Positions 1 through 8,004 of a stretch of DNA of 64,000 nucleotides are shown piece by piece. The stretch's first letter is position 1. Every line of letters starts with the position of its first letter. This DNA comes from an uncultured Rhodocyclaceae bacterium (GTDB lineage Bacteria; Pseudomonadota; Gammaproteobacteria; Burkholderiales; Rhodocyclaceae), in the NCBI GenBank assembly GCA_934271525.1, contig CAKQRL010000004.1:1-64000 (forward strand), in the 5' to 3' direction. The position numbers and the translations under genes were made by a program. The notes under the pieces were generated by a model, which made no database searches, was not told the origin of the DNA, and worked only from the letters and a program-made list of their open reading frames with translations.

Positions 1-1
1 T

Positions 2-77
2 TGGAGCGGGAAACGAGTCTCGAACTCGCGACCTCAACCTTGGCAAGGTTGCGCTCTACCAACTGAGCTATTCCCGC
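2..77 (-). tRNA. tRNA-Gly (anticodon GCC)
   Basis: A complete 76-nucleotide cloverleaf reads on the minus strand. The acceptor stem GCGGGAA pairs with TTCCCGC, the discriminator is T, and CCA is encoded. The anticodon loop TTGCCAA gives GCC, so it decodes GGC/GGU. The T loop GTTCGAG and D arm AGCTCAGTTGG are canonical. A strong promoter lies just upstream. Confidence 0.96.
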
Positions 78-89
78 AAAAAAGAAAGC

Positions 90-117
90 ATTATACAAAT
101 TCGCAAAATTTCGTCAA
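90..117 (-). promoter_or_regulatory. Sigma-70 promoter of tRNA-Gly
   Basis: On the minus strand a -35 box TTGACG (117-112) and a perfect -10 box TATAAT (95-90) are separated by 16 bases. The tRNA 5' end lies 13 bases beyond the -10, which fits transcription starting close to the mature end. Confidence 0.7.
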
Positions 118-125
118 CGCTAAGT

Positions 126-656
126 TCACAAAAAAATAAGAATGGCTTCTAATAAAATTAACGCAATAACAGGCGACAAATCCACCCCAGCAATGGGCGG
201 AATAATGCGGCGGATGGGCAACAACAACGGGCGCGTGAATTGTGATAAAGCGGGCATCATCGGGTGAAAAGGCGCCAACCAAGAAGCAATGGCAAAAATC
301 AAAATAGCAAAAATAAATAGTTGCACAATTAAACCAATGAAAGCAAAAACAACCCACAACAAAAACACCGCCAAAAAAGGCAACCATTGCACAACTGTTG
401 TGCCCAAAATCGCAAATTCTATGGCTTTGTAAATGGCAACAGTCAAAAGCGCCAACAAAAAACTGGCAATGTCCAAATTAAAAAAACTTGGAATAATTTT
501 GCGCGCTGGAATCACTGCCCAAGCGGTGATTTTTAAAACAAAATTGCCTAGCGGATTTGCAAAAGACACGCAAAAAGCCTGCATAAAAAAACGCAACAAA
601 AACAATGTGGCAACGGAATAAAAAACGGTTTTGAGCAAAAAAATTAAAGCAGTCAT
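126..656 (-). CDS. YggT family inner-membrane protein
   Basis: This 176-residue protein is almost wholly hydrophobic, with about four membrane segments in two YggT repeats. Each repeat ends in a short arginine/proline signature (ITAWAVIPARKIIP and FTRPLLLPIRRIIPPIAG). Length and position directly after proC match the widespread yggS-proC-yggT arrangement. The family's biochemical role is not settled; links to osmotic stress and membrane-protein assembly have been proposed. An AAGGAAA ribosome site precedes the ATG. The gene is last in a minus-strand unit and stops close to tRNA-Gly. Confidence 0.88.
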   Translation of the reverse strand: MTALIFLLKTVFYSVATLFLLRFFMQAFCVSFANPLGNFVLKITAWAVIPARKIIPSFFNLDIASFLLALLTVAIYKAIEFAILGTTVVQWLPFLAVFLLWVVFAFIGLIVQLFIFAILIFAIASWLAPFHPMMPALSQFTRPLLLPIRRIIPPIAGVDLSPVIALILLEAILIFL

Positions 657-688
657 CGTGGCATTTTCCTTTTTTTAAGAGAGTTTTT

Positions 689-1474
689 TTAAGACAATTC
701 CTCGGCGCGCAAATTAGCAGCGCACACAGCACGTTGCATCAAATGAATAAAATCAGCTTCGTGCAAAACAGCCAATGCCGCTTCGGTGGTGCCGCCTTTG
801 CTGGTTACATTTTGCCGCAGTTGGCAAAAATCGCCATTTTTGGCAAGCGCCAAAGCGCCATCAAAGGTTGATAAGGCAAGTTGGCGCGCGGTGGCTTCAT
901 CAAAATTAAGAGACAACGCCGCTTGTTGAAAGGCTTCCAAAAAATAAAAAACATAAGCAGGGCCGCTGCCTGAAATGGCAGTAACAGCGTTGATTTGCGC
1001 TTCTTTTTTTAGCCAAAAACTAGTGCCAACGGCATTAAAGATTTTCTCAACGCGTTGTTTGTCGGAATCGGAAACATTTTTGCTTGCAAATAAAGCGCTA
1101 ACCGCTTTTTTAACAAGTGCTGGCGTGTTGGGCATTGAGCGGATGATTTTGGCGTTTGGAAAAAACAAAGCGATTTTTTCAATCTTCACGCCAGCCATAA
1201 TGCTCACCACAAGTGTTGCTAATTTTGACGGCATATCAGCGGCGGCTGCATCAAATTGTTGCGGTTTAATTGCAAAAAAAATGGCAGAAAACTTTTGCCA
1301 TTGTTCTTTGGGAATGTCTTTGATGTTGGCAAAGGTTTTTAGAGAAAACTCTTTTTTTAAAAGTGCGCGTTTTTCATCATCGCGCTCAACAACGCTGACT
1401 TCAAAATCTTTAAAAATGCCGCCAATTAAGGCTTGCGCCATATTACCGCCACCAATAAATAGAATTTTTTCCAC
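689..1474 (-). CDS. proC: Pyrroline-5-carboxylate reductase
   Basis: ProC reduces 1-pyrroline-5-carboxylate to proline with NAD(P)H, the last step of proline synthesis. The N-terminal Rossmann motif FIGGGNMAQALIGG and the C-terminal signature SGSGPAYVFYFLEA with VTSKGGTTEAAL are clear. Two starts are possible. The ATG at 1486 has no visible ribosome site. The GTG at 1474 has GGAG six bases upstream and gives the usual ProC N-terminus (VEKILFIGGG), so I chose it. That GTG lies inside a copy of the dispersed 12-base repeat. The gene sits between yggS and yggT on the same strand. Confidence 0.95.
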   Translation of the reverse strand: MEKILFIGGGNMAQALIGGIFKDFEVSVVERDDEKRALLKKEFSLKTFANIKDIPKEQWQKFSAIFFAIKPQQFDAAAADMPSKLATLVVSIMAGVKIEKIALFFPNAKIIRSMPNTPALVKKAVSALFASKNVSDSDKQRVEKIFNAVGTSFWLKKEAQINAVTAISGSGPAYVFYFLEAFQQAALSLNFDEATARQLALSTFDGALALAKNGDFCQLRQNVTSKGGTTEAALAVLHEADFIHLMQRAVCAANLRAEELS

Positions 1475-1481
1475 GGTCAAC
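1470..1481 (-). repeat. Dispersed element, single core (proC start)
   Basis: An exact core, TCCACGGTCAAC on the plus strand, carries a T-run/GAAA tail to its right. Read on the minus strand it covers the proposed GTG start of proC. Confidence 0.85.
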
Positions 1482-1520
1482 TCCATTTTTTTTTGAAATT
1501 TGCCGCCATTTTCGCAGTTT

Positions 1521-2249
1521 TTAAAAGGTTTGTTGCTGCCTTTTGCCAAAAATTGCCGTGCCAATGCGAATGTGCGTGGCGCCTTCAATGAGAGCGGATT
1601 CCAAATCATCGCTCATACCAATGGAGAGCACGTTGAAATCTTGTTGGGAGTCACTTGGCAAGGCGGTTTTAATATGTTGCAAAGTGTTTGCCAATGTTTT
1701 GGCATAAAAACGTTGTTTTTCTTTATCAGAAGTTATTGGCGGAATCGCCATCAAACCACGTAATTTTAAATGTTTTAATTTTAAAATATCCAAGCAGAGT
1801 TTTTCAGCGTCTTTAATTAAAACACCGCTTTTATTATCTTCATTACCCAAATTAATTTCTACGCAAATATTCAAAGGCGGTAAATTATTTGGACGCTGAT
1901 GATTTAAACGCTCAGCAATTTTTAAGCGGTCAATGGTATGCGCCCAAGCAAAGTTTTCTGCAATGGGGCGGGTTTTGTTGCTTTGAATTTTGCCGATAAA
2001 ATGCCAGATAATTTTTAAATTTTTTTCACGTGCTTGTTGAATTTTTAAAAGCGCTTCTTGTAAATAATTTTCGCCAAAATTTAAAATACCTAAATTAAAT
2101 GCTGATTCAATTTTTTCAAAATTTTGAAATTTTGATACAGCAATTAAAACCACTTGTTGTTTTAAAACGCCAAGCGACAAAATCCGATTGTGGAGAGCTT
2201 GCACGTGGGCTTCAATTTCAGCCATAATGGCGGGTGTTTTTGTTGGCAT
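1521..2249 (-). CDS. yggS: PLP homeostasis protein (YggS/PLPBP family)
   Basis: The protein has 242 residues and belongs to the pyridoxal-phosphate-binding family with an alanine-racemase-like TIM barrel and no known enzymatic reaction. The PLP lysine lies in LIAVSKFQ near residue 40. FGENYLQEAL, WHFIGKIQSNK and the C-terminal LSIGMSDDLESAI-like segment (LSIGMSDDLES, then GATHIRIGTAIFG) are family signatures. It is known to buffer PLP and to influence amino-acid metabolism. It is first in the yggS-proC-yggT unit and diverges from pilT across only 32 bases. Confidence 0.95.
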   Translation of the reverse strand: MPTKTPAIMAEIEAHVQALHNRILSLGVLKQQVVLIAVSKFQNFEKIESAFNLGILNFGENYLQEALLKIQQAREKNLKIIWHFIGKIQSNKTRPIAENFAWAHTIDRLKIAERLNHQRPNNLPPLNICVEINLGNEDNKSGVLIKDAEKLCLDILKLKHLKLRGLMAIPPITSDKEKQRFYAKTLANTLQHIKTALPSDSQQDFNVLSIGMSDDLESALIEGATHIRIGTAIFGKRQQQTF

Positions 2250-2281
2250 AACTTTTCGTAAAAAAATAAAGGAGCAATGGC

Positions 2282-3325
2282 ATGGATATTACCGAATTAT
2301 TAGCCTTTGGCGTGAAAAATAGCGCTTCGGACTTGCATTTGTCGGCAGGTTTGCCGCCGATTATCCGCGTGCATGGCGATGTGCGGCGCATCAACTTGCC
2401 GCCGATGGAACATCAAGATGTGCATGCGATGGTCTACGACATTATGAACGACATGCAGCGCAAAACTTATGAAGAAACCTTGGAGTGCGACTTTTCTTTT
2501 GAAATTCCCAACTTGGCGCGTTTTCGGGTCAATGCCTTTAACCAAAACCGCGGCGCAGGCGCAGTTTTTCGGACAATTCCTTCCAAAGTTTTAACCTTGG
2601 AAGATTTGGCTGCTCCCAAAATTTTCAAAAACATTGCCGAATACCCGCGCGGCGTGGTGTTGGTTACTGGGCCAACAGGTTCGGGCAAATCCACCACCTT
2701 GGCGGCAATGGTCAACCACGTCAATGAAACCTCTTACTCCCACATTTTGACCATTGAAGACCCTATTGAATTTGTGCATGAATCCAAAAAATGCTTGATC
2801 AACCAACGGGAAGTTGGCCCACAAACGCATTCTTTTGCCAATGCCTTGCGCGCGGCATTGCGGGAAGACCCCGATGTGATTTTGGTGGGTGAAATGCGGG
2901 ATTTGGAAACCATCCGTTTGGCGCTTACCGCTGCTGAAACTGGGCATTTGGTGTTTGGCACTTTGCATACTTCATCGGCGGCAAAAACCATTGACCGTAT
3001 TGTGGACGTCTTCCCTGCGGCAGAAAAAGATATGGTGCGCTCGATGTTATCCGAATCGTTGCGCGCGGTGATTTCGCAAACGCTTTTAAAGAAAAAAGAC
3101 GGCACAGGGCGCGTTGCCGCACATGAAATTATGATTGGCACGCCGGCTATTCGTAACTTAATTCGTGAAAACAAAGTGGCGCAAATGTATTCATCCATTC
3201 AAACCGGCCAAGCGCACGGGATGCAAACATTGGATCAATGCTTAATTGAACTTGTGCGCAACAATGTGGTCAGCACCGAAGAAGCCCGCACCCGCGCGGT
3301 AAACAAAGAAGCCATCAGAAAATAA
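2282..3325 (+). CDS. pilT: Type IV pilus retraction ATPase PilT
   Basis: PilT is the hexameric cytoplasmic ATPase that powers pilus retraction, needed for twitching and usually for DNA uptake. The 347 residues match the family length. Walker A GPTGSGKST spans residues 130-138 with Lys136, as in Pseudomonas PilT. The Asp box (TIEDPIEFVH), Walker B (DPDVILVGEMRD), His box (GHLVFGTLHTSSA) and the C-terminal AIRNLIRE motif required for retraction are all intact. GGAG seven bases upstream fixes the ATG. pilU follows 21 bases downstream. Confidence 0.98.
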   Translation: MDITELLAFGVKNSASDLHLSAGLPPIIRVHGDVRRINLPPMEHQDVHAMVYDIMNDMQRKTYEETLECDFSFEIPNLARFRVNAFNQNRGAGAVFRTIPSKVLTLEDLAAPKIFKNIAEYPRGVVLVTGPTGSGKSTTLAAMVNHVNETSYSHILTIEDPIEFVHESKKCLINQREVGPQTHSFANALRAALREDPDVILVGEMRDLETIRLALTAAETGHLVFGTLHTSSAAKTIDRIVDVFPAAEKDMVRSMLSESLRAVISQTLLKKKDGTGRVAAHEIMIGTPAIRNLIRENKVAQMYSSIQTGQAHGMQTLDQCLIELVRNNVVSTEEARTRAVNKEAIRK

Positions 3326-3346
3326 CCCAAAGAAAGAAGGACAAAA

Positions 3347-4483
3347 ATGGAACGCGATCAGGCTATGAAATTTATGCACGATCTTCTGCGGATGATGGTG
3401 CAAAAAAAAGGCTCGGATTTATTTATTACGGTCGGTTTTCCGCCCGCCATCAAAGTGGATGGCAGAATTCAGCCTGTGTCAAACCAAGCCTTAACGCAGC
3501 AGCACACGGCAGAATTAACACGCTCAATGATGAACGACCGCCAAGCGGCAGAATTTGAAACACACCGCGAATGCAACTTTGCCATTGCGCCTAGCGGCAT
3601 CGGGCGTTTTCGGGCAAATGCTTTGGTGCAACAAGGGCGCGTAGGTTTGATTTGTCGGACAATCAACACCAACATTCCCACATTAGACGAATTGGAATTG
3701 CCCAACACTTTAAAAGATTTGGCAATGACCAAACGCGGTTTGATTATTTTTGTGGGCGGCACAGGCACAGGCAAATCCACATCCTTGGCGGCGCTTGTTA
3801 ATCACCGCAATGAAAATTCCCAAGGGCATATCATCACCATTGAAGACCCGATTGAATACGTGCATACGCACAAAAAATGTATCATCACGCAACGCGAAGT
3901 TGGTGTGGATACAGAAGATTGGGAAATCGCCTTGAAAAACACCTTGCGCCAAGCGCCCGATGTGATTTTGATGGGCGAAATTCGCGACCGCAGAACCATG
4001 GATTACGCCATTGCCTTTGCGGAAACGGGGCACTTGTGTTTGGCAACGTTGCACGCCAATTCGTCCAACCAAGCCATTGACCGGATTATCAACTTTTTCC
4101 CCGAAGAGCGCCGCCCGCAGTTGTTGATGGATTTGTCGTTAAATTTAAAGGCGATGATTTCTCAACGTTTAATCCCTAAAAAATCCGGCAAAGGTCGTAT
4201 GGCTGCCATTGAAGTGATGATCAATTCTCCTTTGATTGCCGATTTGATTTTCAAAGGCGATGTGCATGAAATCAAAGAAGTGATGAAACGCTCGCGTGAG
4301 ATCGGCATGCAAACCTTTGACCAAGCGTTGTTTGACCTTTACGAAGACGGGGCAATTTCTTACGAAGACGCTTTGCGCAATGCGGACTCACTTAACGATT
4401 TGCGCTTGCAAATCAAACTCCACAGCAAAGAAAACAAAAACAAAGATTTGGTTGAAGGCTTGGATCATTTGGGGATTGTGTGA
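3347..4483 (+). CDS. pilU: Type IV pilus retraction-associated ATPase PilU
   Basis: This 378-residue paralogue of PilT acts as an accessory retraction motor in the cytoplasm. The nucleotide-binding loop is VGGTGTGKSTSLA, the form typical of PilU, followed by TIEDPIEYVH, a Walker B region DVILMGEIRD and GHLCLATLHANS. A charged tail beyond the PilT-like core (LHSKENKNKD) is also typical. It follows pilT with its own AAGAAAGAAGGA ribosome site, probably in one transcript. A dispersed-element pair starts immediately after its stop codon. Confidence 0.97.
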   Translation: MERDQAMKFMHDLLRMMVQKKGSDLFITVGFPPAIKVDGRIQPVSNQALTQQHTAELTRSMMNDRQAAEFETHRECNFAIAPSGIGRFRANALVQQGRVGLICRTINTNIPTLDELELPNTLKDLAMTKRGLIIFVGGTGTGKSTSLAALVNHRNENSQGHIITIEDPIEYVHTHKKCIITQREVGVDTEDWEIALKNTLRQAPDVILMGEIRDRRTMDYAIAFAETGHLCLATLHANSSNQAIDRIINFFPEERRPQLLMDLSLNLKAMISQRLIPKKSGKGRMAAIEVMINSPLIADLIFKGDVHEIKEVMKRSREIGMQTFDQALFDLYEDGAISYEDALRNADSLNDLRLQIKLHSKENKNKDLVEGLDHLGIV

Positions 4484-4486
4484 AAA

Positions 4487-4537
4487 TCCACGGTCAACAA
4501 CAAATTTTTTTCAAAAAACTACAAGGTTTACCGTGGA
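4487..4537. repeat. Dispersed element, inverted pair
   Basis: TCCACGGTCAAC at 4487 and GTTTACCGTGGA at 4526 face each other around a T-run/A-run centre, with 39 bases between core starts. It lies between pilU and folP; the right core holds the proposed folP GTG start. Confidence 0.9.
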
Positions 4538-5390
4538 AAATTTCGCATGCGGGCGTTTTCTTTTGAATTTAAAACGCCCGCAGATTATGGGCATTGTGAA
4601 TTGCACGCCGGATTCTTTTTCGGGCGAAGGTATTTTTGATAACCCCAAAGCCGCCATTGCACGTGCGCAATCGCATCTCAAAAACGGGGCGGATTTGTTG
4701 GATATCGGCGCAGAATCCTCCCGCCCTTTTTCAGACCCTGTGGATTTTGCAGAAGAATGGCGGCGCTTGGAACCTGTTTTAAAAGAAGTCATTCATTGGC
4801 GCGTGCCAATTTCGGTTGATACGTATCACCCTGAAACAATGGCGCGCGCACTAGATTTGGGTGTGGATTTGATTAACGACATAACGGGCATGCAAAACCC
4901 AAAAGCACGCGCCGTTGTGCAAAATTCTAACTGCGGCATTTGCGTTATGCACATGCAAAACAACCCCAAAACCATGCAAACTGCCCCAAAATACGATGAT
5001 GTGGTGGCAACGCTCTACGATTTTTTTACTATACAAAAAACGGCGTGCATGACCGGTGGCATTCATCAAAATCGCTTGATTTTTGACCCGGGTTTTGGCT
5101 TTGGCAAAAACCTGCAACAAAACTTGGCGCTTGTTTGCGCTTTAAAAAAATGGTCATCTGAAATGCCGTTACTCGTTGGTTTTTCCAGAAAATCAATGTT
5201 GGGTGAAATCACAGGCGGGCGCGAGGTTCAAAATCGCGCCACTGCTAGTGCTGTTGCGGCGCTTTGGGCTGCGGAAAACGGCGCACACATTTTGCGCGTT
5301 CATGACGTAGCAGAAACGGCGGATGCTTTGAAAGTCTGGCGTGCGTTTTCCACGTTTTCCACGGTCAACACCAATAATTTTTCAAAATGA
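4533..5390 (+). CDS. folP: Dihydropteroate synthase
   Basis: FolP condenses 6-hydroxymethyl-dihydropterin diphosphate with p-aminobenzoate to give dihydropteroate. Signatures are IMGIVNCTPDSFSG near residue 20, DIGAESSRP, VSVDTYHPETM, LINDITG, FDPGFGFGK and VGFSRKSMLG. The open frame extends upstream into pilU, but homology begins at ENFACGRFLL. The best start is the GTG at 4533, inside the right core of the repeat, with AAGG upstream; it gives 285 residues. The C-terminus also reads through a repeat core, which encodes STVN. The TGA overlaps the glmM ATG (ATGA). Confidence 0.95.
   Translation: MENFACGRFLLNLKRPQIMGIVNCTPDSFSGEGIFDNPKAAIARAQSHLKNGADLLDIGAESSRPFSDPVDFAEEWRRLEPVLKEVIHWRVPISVDTYHPETMARALDLGVDLINDITGMQNPKARAVVQNSNCGICVMHMQNNPKTMQTAPKYDDVVATLYDFFTIQKTACMTGGIHQNRLIFDPGFGFGKNLQQNLALVCALKKWSSEMPLLVGFSRKSMLGEITGGREVQNRATASAVAALWAAENGAHILRVHDVAETADALKVWRAFSTFSTVNTNNFSK
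5358..5369 (+). repeat. Dispersed element, single core (end of folP)
   Basis: An exact core TCCACGGTCAAC is translated in frame as STVN near the FolP C-terminus. The tail (AATTTTTCAAAA) runs into the glmM start. Confidence 0.85.
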
Positions 5391-6730
5391 CGGCAAAAAA
5401 ACAATACTTCGGCACCGATGGCATTCGCGCCCGCGTGGGCGAATTTCCAATGACTCCGGATTTTGTTTTAAAACTTGGCTTTGCGGCGGGTTTGGTTTTT
5501 AAAGAATCGCACAAAACACCAAAAATTTTAATTGGCAAAGATACGCGATTGTCGGGCTATTTGATGGAATCGGCATTGGAAGCTGGATTTTCCGCCGCAG
5601 GTGCCAATGTGCATTTGGTGGGACCATTGCCCACGCCCGGCGTGGCGTATTTAACCAAAACCTTTCGCATGGATGCAGGCGTTGTGATTTCCGCTTCGCA
5701 CAATTCCTTTTTGGACAACGGCATCAAATTTTTTAGCTCTGATGGCGAAAAATTGCCAGACGATTTGGAATTAAAAATTGAAGCCAACCTTGCCCTACCC
5801 TTTTCATTAGATGCCGCGCAAATCGGGCGCGCGCTGCGCATTGATGACGCACGCGGGCGCTACATTGAATTTTGCAAAAGCACTTTGCGCGCTAATCTGC
5901 ATTTGAAAGGTTTAAAAATTGTTGTGGATTGCGCCAATGGCGCGGCGTATCAAACAGCGCCTTTGGTTTTTGAAGAATTGGGCGCATCGGTTATTGCCAT
6001 TGCCAATGAACCAAACGGCTTAAATATCAACGACCATTGCGGCTCCACCCACATTGATTTTTTGCAAAACGCCGTTTTGCGTGAAAAAGCCGATTTGGGC
6101 ATTGCCTTGGATGGCGATGCCGACCGCTTGCATTTGGTTGATTCCAATGGCCGCATTTATGATGGCGATATGATTTTGTATGCCATTGCCAAAAATCGCC
6201 TAAAACACGGCACCATCAGCAAAACAAGCGGCGTTGCTGGCACACTGATGACCAACATTGCCTTAGAAAAAAAACTACATTCTTGGCATATTCCTTTTGC
6301 GCGCGCCAATGTTGGTGACCGCTACGTTTTTGAGCGTTTGCGCCAAAATGGCTGGACTTTGGGCGGAGAAAATTCTGGCCACATTTTGTTATTAGACAAA
6401 CACTCAACTGGCGATGCCACAATTGCCGCTTTGGAAGTGTTGAGCGCGCTGGTGGAAGAAAATACCGATTTGCCGCATTTTATTGGCGATTTTGCGCTTT
6501 ACCCACAGGTTTTAAAAAACGTGCAAATTTCCGCAGAACAAAAAGAACATTGGCAAAAAAACGCAAAACTGCGTGATGGCGTGCGCGAAGTTGAACAGCG
6601 CTTAAAAAACGGGCGAATTTTGTTGCGTGCATCAGGCACAGAACCGCTTTTAAGAATTATGGTAGAAGGCGAAAATTTGGCAGATGTAAAAGCCGCCGCA
6701 CAACATTTGGCAGAGATAGCACAACAATGA
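5387..6730 (+). CDS. glmM: Phosphoglucosamine mutase
   Basis: GlmM interconverts glucosamine-6-phosphate and glucosamine-1-phosphate for UDP-GlcNAc, peptidoglycan and LPS synthesis. The 447 residues match the family. The N-terminal YFGTDGIRARVG, the phospho-serine loop VISASHNSF (active Ser about 104), the metal loop ALDGDADRLH and the C-terminal phosphate site RASGTEPLLR are present. It overlaps folP by four bases and the next gene by four (ATGA), so the three are probably translationally coupled. Confidence 0.98.
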   Translation: MTAKKQYFGTDGIRARVGEFPMTPDFVLKLGFAAGLVFKESHKTPKILIGKDTRLSGYLMESALEAGFSAAGANVHLVGPLPTPGVAYLTKTFRMDAGVVISASHNSFLDNGIKFFSSDGEKLPDDLELKIEANLALPFSLDAAQIGRALRIDDARGRYIEFCKSTLRANLHLKGLKIVVDCANGAAYQTAPLVFEELGASVIAIANEPNGLNINDHCGSTHIDFLQNAVLREKADLGIALDGDADRLHLVDSNGRIYDGDMILYAIAKNRLKHGTISKTSGVAGTLMTNIALEKKLHSWHIPFARANVGDRYVFERLRQNGWTLGGENSGHILLLDKHSTGDATIAALEVLSALVEENTDLPHFIGDFALYPQVLKNVQISAEQKEHWQKNAKLRDGVREVEQRLKNGRILLRASGTEPLLRIMVEGENLADVKAAAQHLAEIAQQ

Positions 6731-7179
6731 AACGCATTTTTTATCTCTCTTTTTTGATTTTGAGCGCTTGCGCGGCACCCCATACGCCCATGGACAATAT
6801 GCGTTTGAATCCGCCAAAAGTGGGCAAACCCATTTCCGCCTTGCCGCAAAATACCAATCGCGCCATTTTTTATGAAACCAGCGAAATTGAAGTGCCCGCC
6901 GCGGCTTTGGCTTTTTTAAAAACCGAAGGCGAATTATTAAAAAATAACCCAAAGGCAATTCGCAAAATTGTGGGCTACACAGACGACAACGGCGCCAGTG
7001 CTTACAACTTGGCAGTGGCGCAACAAAGAATTGATGAAGTCGTCAAAGTTTTAAAAAAACACGGCGCGCGCGCACAACAACTGCAAACCTACGCAGTGGG
7101 CAAGGAAAAATCTTTTTGCTTTTCAAACAAAGAATGCCAACGCCAAATGCGCCGCGTGGACGTTGAAATTGTGCAGTGA
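6727..7179 (+). CDS. OmpA-like outer-membrane lipoprotein
   Basis: The 150-residue product begins with a short signal and lipobox (LILSAC, Cys about 15), so the mature protein should be lipid-anchored. The rest is one OmpA C-terminal domain: IFYETSEIEV, GYTDDNGASAYNLAVAQQRI and RRVDVEI, a family known to bind peptidoglycan. A cysteine pair near the end (CFSNKECQ) could form a disulphide. It overlaps glmM by ATGA. A Pal or MotB role is not supported; the small size suggests a simple envelope tether. Confidence 0.82.
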   Translation: MKRIFYLSFLILSACAAPHTPMDNMRLNPPKVGKPISALPQNTNRAIFYETSEIEVPAAALAFLKTEGELLKNNPKAIRKIVGYTDDNGASAYNLAVAQQRIDEVVKVLKKHGARAQQLQTYAVGKEKSFCFSNKECQRQMRRVDVEIVQ

Positions 7180-7196
7180 TAAAATCGCGGCGTTTT

Positions 7197-7247
7197 TCCA
7201 CGGTAAACGTTCAAAAAATTTGAAAATAAAAAAGCGTTTACCGCGGA
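7197..7247. repeat. Dispersed element, inverted pair
   Basis: TCCACGGTAAAC at 7197 and GTTTACCGCGGA at 7236 (one mismatch) are 39 bases apart. The pair lies 18 bases after the lipoprotein stop, in a terminator position. The 160 bases from here to fliW are A/T-rich, with no convincing promoter match. Confidence 0.85.
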
Positions 7248-7409
7248 TAATTGGCTTGTTTTAAAAAATCCTTAAAAAACAGAATATTCTATTTTTTTTT
7301 ATTTTTAATACAATATTTTGTAATAAAGCCTTTAAAAAAATTTGTTTTTTGTGGCTAATCGTTGTAGGATTCAAAACTTTCAAAAACACTTTTTTCAGGG
7401 GGAGCTTTT

Positions 7410-7847
7410 ATGAAAGTTGAAACACATTTGTTTGGCAGCGTTGAAGTCAGCGATGACAAAGTCATCACCTTCCCAAAAGGTTTGGCAGGTTTTGAAAACA
7501 AAACGCGCTTTATGTTGATTCACGAGCTGGACAAACAAGGCGCTTTGCCCAGCTTCACCTTGCAATCTGTTGAAGACGGCGGCTTGGCCTTGCAAATTGT
7601 GGATCCAACTTTGTATGGTTTTCATTATGAATTAAGCTTAACGGACGAAGAAGCCGCCTTGTTGAAAAATCCTGCTGTTGAAGATTTAACCGTGATGCAA
7701 GTGGTTTACAAAAGCGGCAAAGCAGATATGGCAGCCAGTTTACGCGCCCCGATTATCATCAACACCAAAGAACGCATTGGTTTACAAAAAATTATTGAAA
7801 ACTTGCGCTCCAACGTGGTGTTGTCCAATTTGGCTAGCGAAGTTTAA
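7410..7847 (+). CDS. fliW: Flagellar assembly factor FliW
   Basis: The 145 residues match FliW over its whole length: ITFPKGLAGFENKTRF near the start, then LQIVDPTLYGFHYEL, NLRAPIIIN-type segment (SLRAPIIINTKERIGLQ) and the usual C-terminus. In Bacillus and Campylobacter FliW binds flagellin and antagonises the translational regulator CsrA. AGGGGGAG six bases upstream is a strong ribosome site. No csrA, flagellin or other flagellar gene is in the window, and element pairs lie on both sides, so it appears monocistronic. Confidence 0.9.
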   Translation: MKVETHLFGSVEVSDDKVITFPKGLAGFENKTRFMLIHELDKQGALPSFTLQSVEDGGLALQIVDPTLYGFHYELSLTDEEAALLKNPAVEDLTVMQVVYKSGKADMAASLRAPIIINTKERIGLQKIIENLRSNVVLSNLASEV

Positions 7848-7863
7848 AAAGCGCGCACGTTTT

Positions 7864-7914
7864 TCCACGGTCAACCCAAAAAAACTTTCAAAATTTTTTG
7901 GCGTTGACCGTGGA
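7864..7914. repeat. Dispersed element, inverted pair
   Basis: Exact TCCACGGTCAAC at 7864 and GTTGACCGTGGA at 7903, 39 bases apart. The palindrome begins 17 bases after the fliW stop and could serve as its terminator hairpin. Confidence 0.9.
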
Positions 7915-8004
7915 TAAAAACTAACCTTTTGATTTTTTTAAGATTTTTGCTTTGAAAAAAAGCAAAACGCTTTTTTTGCACTCTTTTTTTCAAGGATTTT
8001 TGTA

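Noticed and set aside
7915..8004. NrdR boxes upstream of nrdA
   Set aside because: No pair of NrdR-type palindromes could be seen in this T-rich leader.
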